Positions 1 through 8,546 of a stretch of DNA of 52,446 nucleotides are shown piece by piece. Positions within the stretch are counted from its first letter, which is position 1. Every line of letters starts with the position of its first letter. Below the pieces are notes generated by a model, which saw nothing but the letters and a program-made list of their open reading frames with translations, had not been told where the DNA came from and did not search any database. The stretch lies in the NCBI GenBank assembly GCA_014728115.1, contig WJME01000293.1, forward strand, positions 1-52,446. Direction: 5' to 3'. A program made the position numbers and the translations under genes. Source of the DNA: Candidatus Zhuqueibacterota bacterium (GTDB lineage: Bacteria > Zhuqueibacterota > Zhuqueibacteria > Residuimicrobiales > Oceaniaggregativiventaceae).

Positions 1-45
1 GCCTGTCAGCGCCATAGTATTCTTGAAAAATGTTCGTCTATCCAC
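1..45 (-). CDS. N-terminal fragment of an exported protein with RR-type signal peptide (cut by window edge)
   Basis: Reading leftwards from a GTG at 45-43, the minus strand encodes VDRRTFFKNTMALTG and then leaves the window. RRTFFK is a typical twin-arginine or RR-type export start, very like those of the sulfatase (RRTFLK) and the Gfo/Idh/MocA genes elsewhere in the window. A G-rich stretch (GGGG, about 55-52) lies a suitable distance upstream of the GTG. Only 15 residues are visible, so the enzyme class cannot be told; sulfatase or Gfo/Idh/MocA oxidoreductase are the usual owners of such starts. The gene is divergent from the lipoprotein gene at 276, and the 230 bases between them would hold both promoters. 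No obvious operator was seen there. Confidence 0.5.
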   Translation of the reverse strand, partial: MDRRTFFKNTMALTG

Positions 46-275
46 AATTTTGCCCCGCTGTATAGTAACAGTAATGGTCTCGTTTCTTAATATATCTAAA
101 TATTTGAAACCTCCAAGTATTTTAAGTACAAAACTCTATGCAAAAGTACACCTGGCCCGGATCATCAAAGTCTCGCATCCCGTTAATGGTTTATTTTTTG
201 CTTTTATATTTTCGTATGATTCAGTATGTTGGTTTAATCTTTCGGAAATAGTGAATTCAAAGAGAGAGAATCATT

Positions 276-1535
276 ATGAAACCCATAGTCTATTTTTTAG
301 CTACGGCGATTTGTTTCTCCTTTTTGTCGTCGTGCCAACAAGGTACTTCCGTCCGAAAAATATCCATCAATGAATATAAAGACAAAATGATTGCCGGCTG
401 GATCGGACAAATGGCCGGCGTCGGCTGGGGTGGGCCCACAGAATTCAAATGGAAGGGAGAAATTATTCCAGAGGAAGAGATGCCGCCATGGCAACCGGAA
501 CAGATAAATCAATTCAATCAGGATGACATCTATGTCGAAATGACGTTTCTCAGGACTCTCGAGCAATACGGACTCGATGTCTCTATCCGCCAGGCAGGCA
601 TCGATTTTGCCAACAGCGGCTACCGGCTCTGGCATGCCAACCGGACCGGACGGGATAATCTGCGATCCGGTATCGCTCCCCCCTATTCCGGCCATCCGCA
701 GTTCAACAATCATGCCGATGATATCGATTATCAGATCGAAGCCGATTTTTCCGGTCTTATTGCCCCTGGCCTGCCGCAGGCTGCAATCGATCTGGGTGAA
801 ACCTTTGGTCGATTGATGAACTATGGCGACGGTCTCTATGGCGGCCAGTTTGTCGGGGGCATGTATGCTGCTGCGTTTTTCGAATCCGATCCCGAAAAAA
901 TCGTGCTGGCCGGATTGGAATGCATCCCGGATAGCAGTCTTTATGCCCAGACGATCCGTGATGTACTGCAATGGTTTCATGACTATCCCGAGGATTGGCA
1001 GCGAACCTGGCAGCTGATCGATGAAAAATATCACCAAAATCCGGAAAATCGCAAATTCTCCTGTTCCGGCCCGCAGGGCGACTTTAATATCGATGCCAAA
1101 ATCAATGGTGCCTATATCGTCATGGGACTCTTGTATGGCAACGGTGATCCGGATCAAACGATTATCATTTCTACCCGGTGTGGCCAGGATTCCGATTGCA
1201 ATCCATCTAACGCCGCCGGTATTCTCTTTACCGCCATGGGCTATGCAAACATTCCCGAAAAGTTCAAATCCGCTCTCGATCCTGATCAGACCTTCAGCCA
1301 TACTCCCTATACTTTTCCGGCACTGATTAACACGTGCCAAAATCTGGCAAAGGAGGTCGTGCAAAAGTACGGCGGACGAATTGCAACCGATGACCAGGGT
1401 ACTGAGCAGCTGATCATCCCGATCCTCACACCCAAGCCAGGTGCATTGGAACAATGCTGGACAGCTGATTCAGTAAATACAGATATTGAATTTACAAACC
1501 AAGAGATGGCACAGATACAACCAAATGAATCTTGA
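276..1535 (+). CDS. ADP-ribosylglycohydrolase family lipoprotein
   Basis: 419 residues. The N-terminus is a lipoprotein signal: a hydrophobic stretch ending in lipobox LSSC with the lipidated Cys at residue 20. The mature part follows the ADP-ribosylglycohydrolase fold: an N-terminal GxxxGxxGG-like helix around 45-53, an acidic pair (QDDIYVEM, D83/D84) where the family has its first metal-binding DDT-like motif, and a C-terminal GQDSDCN motif matching the second metal-binding DxD site. Family members hydrolyse N-glycosidic bonds to ribose, for example in ADP-ribosylated proteins. The lipoprotein signal puts this one outside the cytoplasm, so its real substrate may be another glycoside. Ribokinase starts 16 bases downstream, suggesting the pair handles a released ribose-like sugar. 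The start ATG has an AGAGAGAG-type purine stretch upstream. Confidence 0.8.
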   Translation: MKPIVYFLATAICFSFLSSCQQGTSVRKISINEYKDKMIAGWIGQMAGVGWGGPTEFKWKGEIIPEEEMPPWQPEQINQFNQDDIYVEMTFLRTLEQYGLDVSIRQAGIDFANSGYRLWHANRTGRDNLRSGIAPPYSGHPQFNNHADDIDYQIEADFSGLIAPGLPQAAIDLGETFGRLMNYGDGLYGGQFVGGMYAAAFFESDPEKIVLAGLECIPDSSLYAQTIRDVLQWFHDYPEDWQRTWQLIDEKYHQNPENRKFSCSGPQGDFNIDAKINGAYIVMGLLYGNGDPDQTIIISTRCGQDSDCNPSNAAGILFTAMGYANIPEKFKSALDPDQTFSHTPYTFPALINTCQNLAKEVVQKYGGRIATDDQGTEQLIIPILTPKPGALEQCWTADSVNTDIEFTNQEMAQIQPNES

Positions 1536-1551
1536 ATAATCGAGGCGAACA

Positions 1552-2478
1552 ATGTCCGGTAAAATACTCGTCATCGGAAGTGCCAACACCGATATGATCG
1601 TTCAGGTTCCCTATATCCCCAGGCCGGGGGAAACCATCCTGGGAGGAACCTTTTCAACCGCTCCCGGCGGCAAGGGAGCAAACCAGGCTGTTGCTGCAGC
1701 CAGGGCGGGTGGCCAGGTCACCTTTATCACCCGCCTCGGTAAGGATATGTTTGGCGACAATGCCCTGCAAGGATACCATAACGACGGTATCGACACCTCT
1801 CACATCATCCGTGATGCCACTGCCCCTTCAGGTGTTGCCATGATCTATGTCGCAAAAGATGGCGAAAACAGCATTGCCGTGGCATCCGGTGCAAACATGA
1901 ATCTGAGTCCGGGTGACCTGATGAAAGCGGAATCCGCATTGGATTCGGCAGATATTCTACTGATGCAACTGGAAATTCCCCTTGCAACCGTAGAGACCGC
2001 TGCCGCTATGGCTTATGAGAAAAACATACCGGTCATCCTGAATCCGGCCCCGGCACAAGAACTGAGTGAGGACTTGCTCAAAACGATCACCATCCTCACC
2101 CCAAACGAGAGCGAAGCGCAGCTATTGACCGGCATACCGGTAAGAAACCACATCGATGCAGGCAAGGCAGCCAAAGCCTTGCTGGACAAGGGGGTAAAAA
2201 CCGCGATCGTTACCCTGGGTGGCCGGGGCGCATTGATCGTTGACGAAAACGGCGAAAGACTCGTCAAGAGCTTTGAGGTAAAGGCAATCGATACTACCGC
2301 TGCCGGGGATGTGTTCAATGGGGCACTGGCTGTGGCTCTGGCTTTGGGTAAAATGCTGGACGAGGCCGTACGCTTTGCCAACGCAGCTGCAGCTCTTTCA
2401 GTCACCCGGCTGGGCGCTCAACCCTCTGCTCCGCACAGAAACGAAATCGAGTCATTTCAAAGCAAACTAAAAGCTTGA
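1552..2478 (+). CDS. rbsK: Ribokinase (PfkB family)
   Basis: 308 residues, the usual ribokinase length. It phosphorylates D-ribose with ATP to ribose 5-phosphate in the cytoplasm. The sequence shows the N-terminal GSANTDM strand, the PfkB sugar-binding motif APGGKGANQAVAAARAG (about 38-54), and the C-terminal ATP and anion-hole motif DTTAAGDVFNGALA, whose Asp is the catalytic base. The GAGGCGAACA sequence just before the ATG contains a plausible ribosome binding site. It lies 16 bases after the ADP-ribosylglycohydrolase-like gene and is probably co-transcribed with it. A ribose-type ABC permease and binding protein sit 16-18 kb away on the other strand. Other PfkB sugar kinases are possible, but the motifs fit ribokinase best. 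Confidence 0.85.
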   Translation: MSGKILVIGSANTDMIVQVPYIPRPGETILGGTFSTAPGGKGANQAVAAARAGGQVTFITRLGKDMFGDNALQGYHNDGIDTSHIIRDATAPSGVAMIYVAKDGENSIAVASGANMNLSPGDLMKAESALDSADILLMQLEIPLATVETAAAMAYEKNIPVILNPAPAQELSEDLLKTITILTPNESEAQLLTGIPVRNHIDAGKAAKALLDKGVKTAIVTLGGRGALIVDENGERLVKSFEVKAIDTTAAGDVFNGALAVALALGKMLDEAVRFANAAAALSVTRLGAQPSAPHRNEIESFQSKLKA

Positions 2479-2720
2479 ATAGGAGCAAAAATATCTTGTA
2501 ATAAAGATTCGGCTAAAACAGCAATATTGATTATGATTTCCACAAAAATCCCTGATCTTACCCCTCTTATCCCAACTACAGACCATCTTGTCACAATTGC
2601 ATTTGTATTTTGAGCAAATATTCGGACATTAAGTTTGGGTTTAACCTGTACCATCCCTGACTATTCAATTCGCGCACCCACTGAAATGTATATTTAAACA
2701 ATATATTTTCTGGAGTAAGG

Positions 2721-3758
2721 ATGACTATGCGATATTACAGTTTGATTTTGGGCATAATCGTGATCGTTCATAGCGCAAATGTCATGCAGGTTTTCGGCCA
2801 GGAACCGGATTATGTGATTGTCACTGAAGCAGATGCCTTTATCAGTGGCCGTAATAATGGCAATGATGCACATGGGGCCGCTGATAATCAGGAAAAAGAA
2901 TACCTGGTGGTCAAAAACGAAGGAGAACCTGTGGCAGGTAATGGATTTTACCGCGAATCCATCATGCGATTTGACTTGTCTCCTGTTGAAGAAGAAATCG
3001 GAACGGTGCAATTAAAGATGTGGAATATCGGCAAGCCGGTGGATACCGGACTCGATTCCATGATCTTTGGCACCTATTTTTGTCCGGATGACGATTGGGA
3101 TGAATTCACCGTAACCTGGAATACGGCTCCCATACCTAATTTTGATGCAGAACTGGGGATCGAGCCCCTGTTTACCTTGAAAAGCGATACCGGAAGCTAC
3201 AAAGTAAAAGGGGCCATCAAACACCGCACCCATTATGGGTGGAATCGGGGCGGAGAACTGGATCCGGCTGTCCTGGAAAGAGAACGCACAGGCGATAAAA
3301 AAATCACTATCGACTTGTTTGCCAAAACCAAAAAGCTGGATTGGGCTGATCCGGATACCTGGACCGCCTTTGTGGCGCGCGACAGCGTGGGGGTTGATTC
3401 ACTGCATGCCCGACTTTTGATCTGGAAGAAAGGCAATGATCCCAGTACCGCAGTGCGCACCAAAACCGGCCAATCCGTTCCGGAAGGCTATTTGTTGCAA
3501 GCCAATTATCCCAACCCCTTCAATCCGTCGACCCAAATTTCTTATTTTCTCAAACAAACCCAATCAGCACAGATGTCCATATACAATACCTTGGGGCAGG
3601 CCATTCGAATATTCGACCTTCCAGCCACGTCCGGCTGGCATACGCTGACCTGGGATGGCTGTGATCAGAGCGGCGTTCGGGTGCCCAGCGGTATCTATCT
3701 CTATCAGCTCAAGGCTGATGATACCCGCCTCACCCGCAAGATGGTATTGACACAATAA
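2721..3758 (+). CDS. Secreted DNRLRE-type protein with C-terminal sorting/FlgD-like tail
   Basis: 345 residues. A signal peptide ending near VFGQ is followed by a beta-sandwich resembling DNRLRE-domain proteins: ESIMRFDLS, a WDEFTVTWNTAP segment, and a string of strands. DNRLRE domains are carbohydrate-associated modules on secreted enzymes and adhesins. The last 85 residues form a sorting-tail module beginning YPNPFNPSTQISYFL and ending GIYLYQLKADDTRLTRKMVL, as in type IX or FlgD-like sorting domains of FCB-group bacteria. No catalytic domain is seen, so it may be a cell-surface binding protein. The ATG follows TGGAGTAAGG, a clear ribosome binding site. The 242-base gap after rbsK suggests its own promoter. 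A strong terminator follows. Confidence 0.7.
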   Translation: MTMRYYSLILGIIVIVHSANVMQVFGQEPDYVIVTEADAFISGRNNGNDAHGAADNQEKEYLVVKNEGEPVAGNGFYRESIMRFDLSPVEEEIGTVQLKMWNIGKPVDTGLDSMIFGTYFCPDDDWDEFTVTWNTAPIPNFDAELGIEPLFTLKSDTGSYKVKGAIKHRTHYGWNRGGELDPAVLERERTGDKKITIDLFAKTKKLDWADPDTWTAFVARDSVGVDSLHARLLIWKKGNDPSTAVRTKTGQSVPEGYLLQANYPNPFNPSTQISYFLKQTQSAQMSIYNTLGQAIRIFDLPATSGWHTLTWDGCDQSGVRVPSGIYLYQLKADDTRLTRKMVLTQ

Positions 3759-3808
3759 ACCTCTCCTCCAATATCCTGATTTGCAAAAATTGGGATGTTA
3801 GACCGATG

Positions 3809-3846
3809 AATCCAGAGGCTGCTCGGGCAGTCTCTGGATTTTTTAT
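3809..3846 (+). terminator. Intrinsic terminator after the plus-strand cluster
   Basis: A 14-bp stem (AATCCAGAGGCTGC paired with GCAGTCTCTGGATT, one G-T pair) closes a TCGG tetraloop and is followed by TTTTTATT. It lies 50 bases after the secreted DNRLRE-type gene and ends the plus-strand transcript. The minus-strand side lacks a T-run, so it does not serve the converging DUF4276 gene well. Confidence 0.88.
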
Positions 3847-3919
3847 TAAAAGCGAACAAGTTTTTTCGAGGATTGGAGCTACCCAAAAGACACAGTCAGG
3901 GAACTGGATGAGAGGATAA

Positions 3920-4624
3920 TTACTCTAATTTCTCAAGCCACTGATTAAAACGTGGACATTTTGAACGAACTTTATCCAACTTTATCCTTTGAGCAATTCG
4001 AGGAGCATGCGCCATATCACTGCGACCTTTTTTATACCCCGAATAGAGGCTTTGTATCCTTTTAGAGGGAGCAGTAACGGGATTATCATTGATATGTTCA
4101 CATCCTTTACAGTCTTGGACAATGCTGTAAAACGTTTTCTCTAATGATGGATCGCCAAACGTTTCAGCTAATAATTCTGGATCAGAAAAATAGAGTGCCT
4201 CCATTTCATATAGTTGCAAGTAGGGTAAAAACCTAATGGCAGCATTCGATATGGAGCACTTTTCTAAAGCCTGCCTTTTCAGTTCCTCTTCGATCTTTTT
4301 CACTATAAATTCTGCTGAACGAAAATTCGCCTCAGACTTTATTTTATCTACAAAGCCCCACCCTTTAGATTCCCCGGAGGGAAAAGCATAATAATCGAAA
4401 AACATGGTCACAAAAGGTTGCCGGGGATCCAATAGATGCTTATGGATCTGACCATACAGTTTTTCTGCACGCAAATATTTTACACCTCCCTTACCGGAGC
4501 CTACCCCAACAATAGGCGCATAAAAATCGATTCCCAGAGATCCCAAATAGGGTGCCACCAATATTTTTAAAAATGCATTTTCAGTCTGTCCCTCAACAAT
4601 ACATATTACGGTGATTCTATTCAT
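3920..4624 (-). CDS. DUF4276-like protein, possible TOPRIM-type effector
   Basis: 234 residues from the ATG at 4624. The frame is open 18 bases further to a TTG, but the ATG fits the family start MNRITVICIVEGQTEN. The sequence matches DUF4276-type proteins. A first strand ends in the acidic motif VEGQTE and a later strand in MFFDYYAF. This arrangement resembles the Glu and Asp motifs of TOPRIM nucleases, which is inference only. The gene overlaps the ATPase stop codon by 8 bases, so the two are translationally coupled and likely act together. Paired ATPase plus TOPRIM-like proteins are known in anti-phage systems such as PARIS and OLD-type nucleases. This pair has DUF4276 instead of the DUF4435 of PARIS. 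Its activity is unproven. Confidence 0.65.
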   Translation of the reverse strand: MNRITVICIVEGQTENAFLKILVAPYLGSLGIDFYAPIVGVGSGKGGVKYLRAEKLYGQIHKHLLDPRQPFVTMFFDYYAFPSGESKGWGFVDKIKSEANFRSAEFIVKKIEEELKRQALEKCSISNAAIRFLPYLQLYEMEALYFSDPELLAETFGDPSLEKTFYSIVQDCKGCEHINDNPVTAPSKRIQSLYSGYKKGRSDMAHAPRIAQRIKLDKVRSKCPRFNQWLEKLE

Positions 4625-5741
4625 ACCGGGGCCCTGTTTCAATAATATCCTTTTGGATCAACTCTCCTACTGCATAGTCTTCCAGCCACTGTTCAAGTAA
4701 AGAATGATCAAGTCGCCTAAAAACTGAAGCGTCATCTTTCCGATCGACCACAATAATTTTATCCGGATCAAAATGATTTATAAAGTTTGTCGATTGGGTA
4801 GATACTACCAATTGAGTGCGCTCAGAGGCTTCATGCATTAGCGCAGCTAACACCTGCAATGCATAGGGATGCAAGCCCAACTCTGGCTCATCGATGATGA
4901 TCGTCGATGGCTTTATGGGTTGTAAAAGTGCAGTTGCCAGACAAATAAATCGCAGAGTGCCATCAGAGAGTTGCCAGGGTTGAAACGGCATCGAACTGCC
5001 TTTCTGTTTCCACTCGAGCCTAATCAATTCATTCTCACCTTTTTTATATGGCTCTAAAAGAAAATCTTCAAAAAAGGGAGCTATTAATTGAATAGTTTCT
5101 TGTATGCGAATGTATTTTTTTTCAAAATTTTCTTTCAGATGAAAAAGAAAAGCAGCTATATTCCCCGCTTCAGGTCCAAGTTCACGAAAATCACGAACTG
5201 ATCCTTCTCTTCTAATAGGTGCTGATGAACTTGTGTCGTGAAAATGGTAAACCATCCAATTTGAGATTGCGCCATATACATAAGCTTCTACCGAAGGATA
5301 ATTTCCCCAGCTAGAACGGCGACGTTTCCATTCTGAGAGCCGAGCTTCCTTGTTTCCCCCGCTCCAATGACGCCACTCACTTGAATAGTCTCCACCTTTA
5401 TAAAGTGTAGATTCGCCGGCAACTATCATTTCACTTGCGATGCTTGACTCTAATCGAAAAACATATTCATTTTGGCCAAATATCAAATGGGCTTTAATTT
5501 TTTCAGTTTCCTTTGGACCATTATAAAAGAAACCATCAGCTCCCCCATTACTCAGAACATACTTTTGCAATCCTCCGTTAGCCATAACCCTGAGCATTTG
5601 GAAAAAACTCACCAAATTGCTTTTACCCGCTCCATTGGCACCGACCATGACATTCAAATTGCCGAGTTCAAATTCGTTCAGCTCTTTTATGGATTTAAAA
5701 CCTTGAATGGAAATCTTTTCTAGTGGTACCCTTCCAGGCAT
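4617..5741 (-). CDS. AAA/ABC-type ATPase (AAA_21-like), partner of the DUF4276 protein
   Basis: 374 residues. An ABC/SMC-type ATPase with no membrane segments: FKSIKELNEFELG, then Walker A GANGAGKSN (about 36-44), a long middle insert, signature-like LSDGTLRF, Walker B TIIIDEPELGLHP, and a switch STQS with Gln where many relatives have His. This is the architecture of OLD-family and AriA-type overcoming-lysogenization or defence ATPases. The downstream DUF4276 gene overlaps its last 8 bases. By eye the pair is richer in A+T than the phosphoesterase and ribokinase genes nearby, as expected for an acquired module. The start is the ATG at 5741. A housekeeping role is possible, but two-gene overlap with an effector-like protein favours defence. 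Confidence 0.75.
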   Translation of the reverse strand: MPGRVPLEKISIQGFKSIKELNEFELGNLNVMVGANGAGKSNLVSFFQMLRVMANGGLQKYVLSNGGADGFFYNGPKETEKIKAHLIFGQNEYVFRLESSIASEMIVAGESTLYKGGDYSSEWRHWSGGNKEARLSEWKRRRSSWGNYPSVEAYVYGAISNWMVYHFHDTSSSAPIRREGSVRDFRELGPEAGNIAAFLFHLKENFEKKYIRIQETIQLIAPFFEDFLLEPYKKGENELIRLEWKQKGSSMPFQPWQLSDGTLRFICLATALLQPIKPSTIIIDEPELGLHPYALQVLAALMHEASERTQLVVSTQSTNFINHFDPDKIIVVDRKDDASVFRRLDHSLLEQWLEDYAVGELIQKDIIETGPRYE

Positions 5742-6059
5742 CAGAATAACTCCGCTTTAATTTCCAATATACCAATATCTCAAGTATGTTATTCCAACTA
5801 TCAATAAGAAAAATTAACTATTTCGTATTCCATATCCAAGAAAATAAAGTGCCTGGATGCTCATAAATCTAAATTCTACTATATGTCTTTGAAAAATCAT
5901 TATAATTGATCATGTATCCCAATTTATCGTTATTAGGAAACCTGATGATAATTATCTTGCATTATTGCCAAAATGTTGCCTCTTTATACATCAAATTTAA
6001 TATAATGGCTAGTCGTCTGAAAATGCAAAGAACAACCTTTATGTCGAAACGGAAAGACA
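5742..6059. other. AT-rich intergenic stretch with no recognised feature
   Basis: This holds the upstream region of the minus-strand ATPase pair and of the plus-strand remnant at 6060. It is A+T-rich, with only short open frames that look random. No hairpin with T-run, repeat or clear promoter was found. Confidence 0.5.
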
Positions 6060-6260
6060 ATGAGACCATTCATTTTTCTTTTATTGGGTTTCAATCTCTT
6101 GCACAGCACCCCCCGCGTGATTGAACAAAACAACATACTCGAACTCGAATTCCTCTCATCCCTCGAGGTTGAAAACCCGTTTGCAGACATTACACTCGAA
6201 CTGGACAATCCCTCATGCCCCGATTCTGCAGGATTGGCTATTGAGTTTGGAAACGCATGA
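6060..6260 (+). pseudogene. Small secreted ORF, probably the remnant of a DUF5060-type glycosidase
   Basis: 66 residues. It begins with a signal-peptide-like MRPFIFLLLGFNLLHS. It continues with ELEFLSSLEVENPFADITLE, which resembles the start of the DUF5060 Ig-like domain at the front of secreted glycosidases (pattern ELxF...NPFxDVxL). The frame then stops, where an intact protein would run several hundred residues further. The metallophosphoesterase begins 21 bases downstream. A genuine 66-residue secreted peptide cannot be excluded. The domain resemblance is from memory of the family pattern, so confidence is low. Confidence 0.35.
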
Positions 6261-6281
6261 TTGAAAACGACAGGATAACAT

Positions 6282-8522
6282 ATGATGAAAAGACGATCGT
6301 TTTTAAAACACCTCGGACTGGCCGTGCCCCTGGCCTCGGCAGGAAAAGCCCTTGCCGGACAGCAACCGGATATAACATTCCGGTACCCAAACATAAATAC
6401 CCTGGAGGATGTCAAAACGATAGAGGGCGAAACACTGGTGCGGATCAAATACACGAGCAAGAACAAAAAAGCACCAACGCTGAATACCGGACAAATCAGC
6501 ATAGAGAACGCCGAGCTGATCGCCATGACCACGCATGACTTTGAATCCGCTGATGATCTGTTCGATCCCACAGATCGTTCATATCGAATCGTCGCCGATG
6601 TTAATCATGCCGATATAGTTATGCTGAGACTGCGACGGGTGAGTGAACAGACCTCGATCAGGATCAACAACAATGAGCAAGAGATCACCTTCAGGCTGAC
6701 CGACATATTGGAGAAAGGGTATTTGCAGTTCGAGCAACCCGGCACACAAATCGATGTCAATTTTCTGCTGGACAAAGAGATCGGCGCAATAGACCTCAGC
6801 CAACTGGGCATTACAGCGAATCCGGATGATTTCACGTTTCATGTCTTTGCCGATCCCCAGGGCGGTGATCCCGAGCACCCGGCCAACCATCCTACGCGCA
6901 TGAAAATCCACAATGCCTTTATCGAGGACAGCATCATCCTCGCCAATGCTCTGCCCGAACGTCCCCTGTTCACCCTGATTCTGGGAGATATCGTGGATTC
7001 CCAGGGCGAAGCAGAGAATTTCAGGATCATGCATGATTTTTTATCCAGGCTGGATTCTCCGGTGTTCTATGAGTTGGGCAATCACGAGTCCCGTTATGCG
7101 GCCACATTCGAGCCGGGATATGACATGGAAGCGCTGCAAAATTATTTCAACGCCCAAATAAAGATGAACGGCATGGAAAAAATTCTCTACTCGTTTAATG
7201 TCGGAAAATGGCATTTTGTGGTCTGGCCCGATCCGCTGCGTGCTTTTTTCTGGGACAATCATCCTCACTATTTCGAATGGCTGGCAAGGGATCTGGAAAG
7301 ACATAAAGATCGACCCACATTCGTGTTTCAGCATGTGCCAGTGCATCCCATAGGCATCAGTCCGTTTCAAGGCTATCTCGATTTTACCTCTATACGCAAA
7401 AAATTCGTGGATATTGTCACCAGACATGGCAATGTCAAATATGTTCTGAGCGGTCATATCCATATTCCTGTCAAATCTTCGCTAAAAACCGCACACAATA
7501 TCAGAGGGACGAATTTCATTACCCTGCCTGCTGCAGGCTATCGTCCGCGGGGATTCGGTGAACAGGACTATTTCGGGGGACCGACACAGGGTATCGCCAT
7601 CGTCAGGATAGAGAGCGAAAACGCCACCGTCACCTTTAAAACCGTGATGGAAGAGGAACTGACCTATCCGGATCCCTTGCCCGAGCTGGATCTGGAGCGT
7701 TATAACCTGTGGTTTAACGAAAAGTGGCAAATCGAGGCCAAACCCGCCATCAGAAACGGCAATTTCAGCAAGGGACTGCAAGAGTGGAGTCCGGAATATA
7801 TTTATCAGGAAGACGACAATCCCTCTGTCATCTGTACCAGCCGCAGCATCGATGGACGCAATGCCTTGTATTTATACAACCGCATCCGGGGGTATCAGGC
7901 TCCCGGGCAGGACAGGCTCCCGCAGACCATCAACCGCATTTCCCAGGCTGTACAGGTTCAAACCGGCACGACACCGGTCCTTTATTTTAAGGTCAAACTG
8001 GATCGCGACCATTGTGATTTGCAAGGGTATTGTGGGGGTTATCTTTGGATCGAGGGTTATGAAGGCTCTTTTCGGCAATGTAATTTGGTGTACAGCATAG
8101 GCATGGCTTTTAGCAATCCCATTGACAAGGGCACAAAAAAGATCCACGAGATTCACCATTTTGATTTGCCGGCCGGATTCGACTGGCAGCAGGTGAGCAT
8201 CAATATCAAAGACGATTTCAACACCTCAGAACTTGAGCGCGATTTCGATGACCTGAACATCGACCGTCTGGTGTTCACCCTGGGCGTATGGACCCTGAAC
8301 GAAGGAACGAGTCAGCCCTTTGCCTTTTATAGTACGGATTTCAGACTCGATCAGAGATCAACGGACGTTGTTGACAAATCGACGATTCAGGGCAAGCCCT
8401 TACGTCCCAAACCCAAGGATAAAATCTGGTGGCGTGGCAAGCATATCCCGTTCATCCATCTGGCCGGCGAGCACCGCTATCATCTGGAGACCACAAAAAA
8501 GACCTTGTTTGAGAAAAAATAA
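6282..8522 (+). CDS. Exported calcineurin-like metallophosphoesterase with C-terminal beta-rich module
   Basis: 746 residues. The signal peptide has an RR-type start (MKRRSFLKHLGLAVPLASAG). After an N-terminal beta-rich region (about 30-180) comes the phosphoesterase core: FHVFADPQGG (D191), LILGDIVDSQ (D236), YELGNHES (N267, H268), FQHVPVHP and SGHIHIP. These are the metal ligands of the calcineurin-like superfamily. The last 250 residues look like a carbohydrate-binding-type beta-sandwich. Such proteins hydrolyse phosphate esters outside the cytoplasm, and the substrate here is unknown. AGGA lies 7 bases before the ATG at 6282, with a second ATG directly after. It converges on the minus-strand gene ending at 8547 with 24 bases between. 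Confidence 0.8.
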   Translation: MMKRRSFLKHLGLAVPLASAGKALAGQQPDITFRYPNINTLEDVKTIEGETLVRIKYTSKNKKAPTLNTGQISIENAELIAMTTHDFESADDLFDPTDRSYRIVADVNHADIVMLRLRRVSEQTSIRINNNEQEITFRLTDILEKGYLQFEQPGTQIDVNFLLDKEIGAIDLSQLGITANPDDFTFHVFADPQGGDPEHPANHPTRMKIHNAFIEDSIILANALPERPLFTLILGDIVDSQGEAENFRIMHDFLSRLDSPVFYELGNHESRYAATFEPGYDMEALQNYFNAQIKMNGMEKILYSFNVGKWHFVVWPDPLRAFFWDNHPHYFEWLARDLERHKDRPTFVFQHVPVHPIGISPFQGYLDFTSIRKKFVDIVTRHGNVKYVLSGHIHIPVKSSLKTAHNIRGTNFITLPAAGYRPRGFGEQDYFGGPTQGIAIVRIESENATVTFKTVMEEELTYPDPLPELDLERYNLWFNEKWQIEAKPAIRNGNFSKGLQEWSPEYIYQEDDNPSVICTSRSIDGRNALYLYNRIRGYQAPGQDRLPQTINRISQAVQVQTGTTPVLYFKVKLDRDHCDLQGYCGGYLWIEGYEGSFRQCNLVYSIGMAFSNPIDKGTKKIHEIHHFDLPAGFDWQQVSINIKDDFNTSELERDFDDLNIDRLVFTLGVWTLNEGTSQPFAFYSTDFRLDQRSTDVVDKSTIQGKPLRPKPKDKIWWRGKHIPFIHLAGEHRYHLETTKKTLFEKK

Positions 8523-8546
8523 TTCCTCAGGCCGCAGTAAGGCATG

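Noticed and set aside
23..373. Plus-strand open frame of 116 codons at the left edge
   Set aside because: It overlaps the lipoprotein gene starting at 276 in another frame and has low-complexity random composition; no ribosome binding site or family resemblance.
297..1454. Long minus-strand open frame of 385 codons opposite the ADP-ribosylglycohydrolase gene
   Set aside because: It is the antisense shadow of a recognised gene; the translation has no motif.
5984..6571. Minus-strand open frame of 195 codons
   Set aside because: It covers the start of the phosphoesterase gene on the opposite strand and the intergenic region; the Ser/Arg-rich translation has no recognisable domain.
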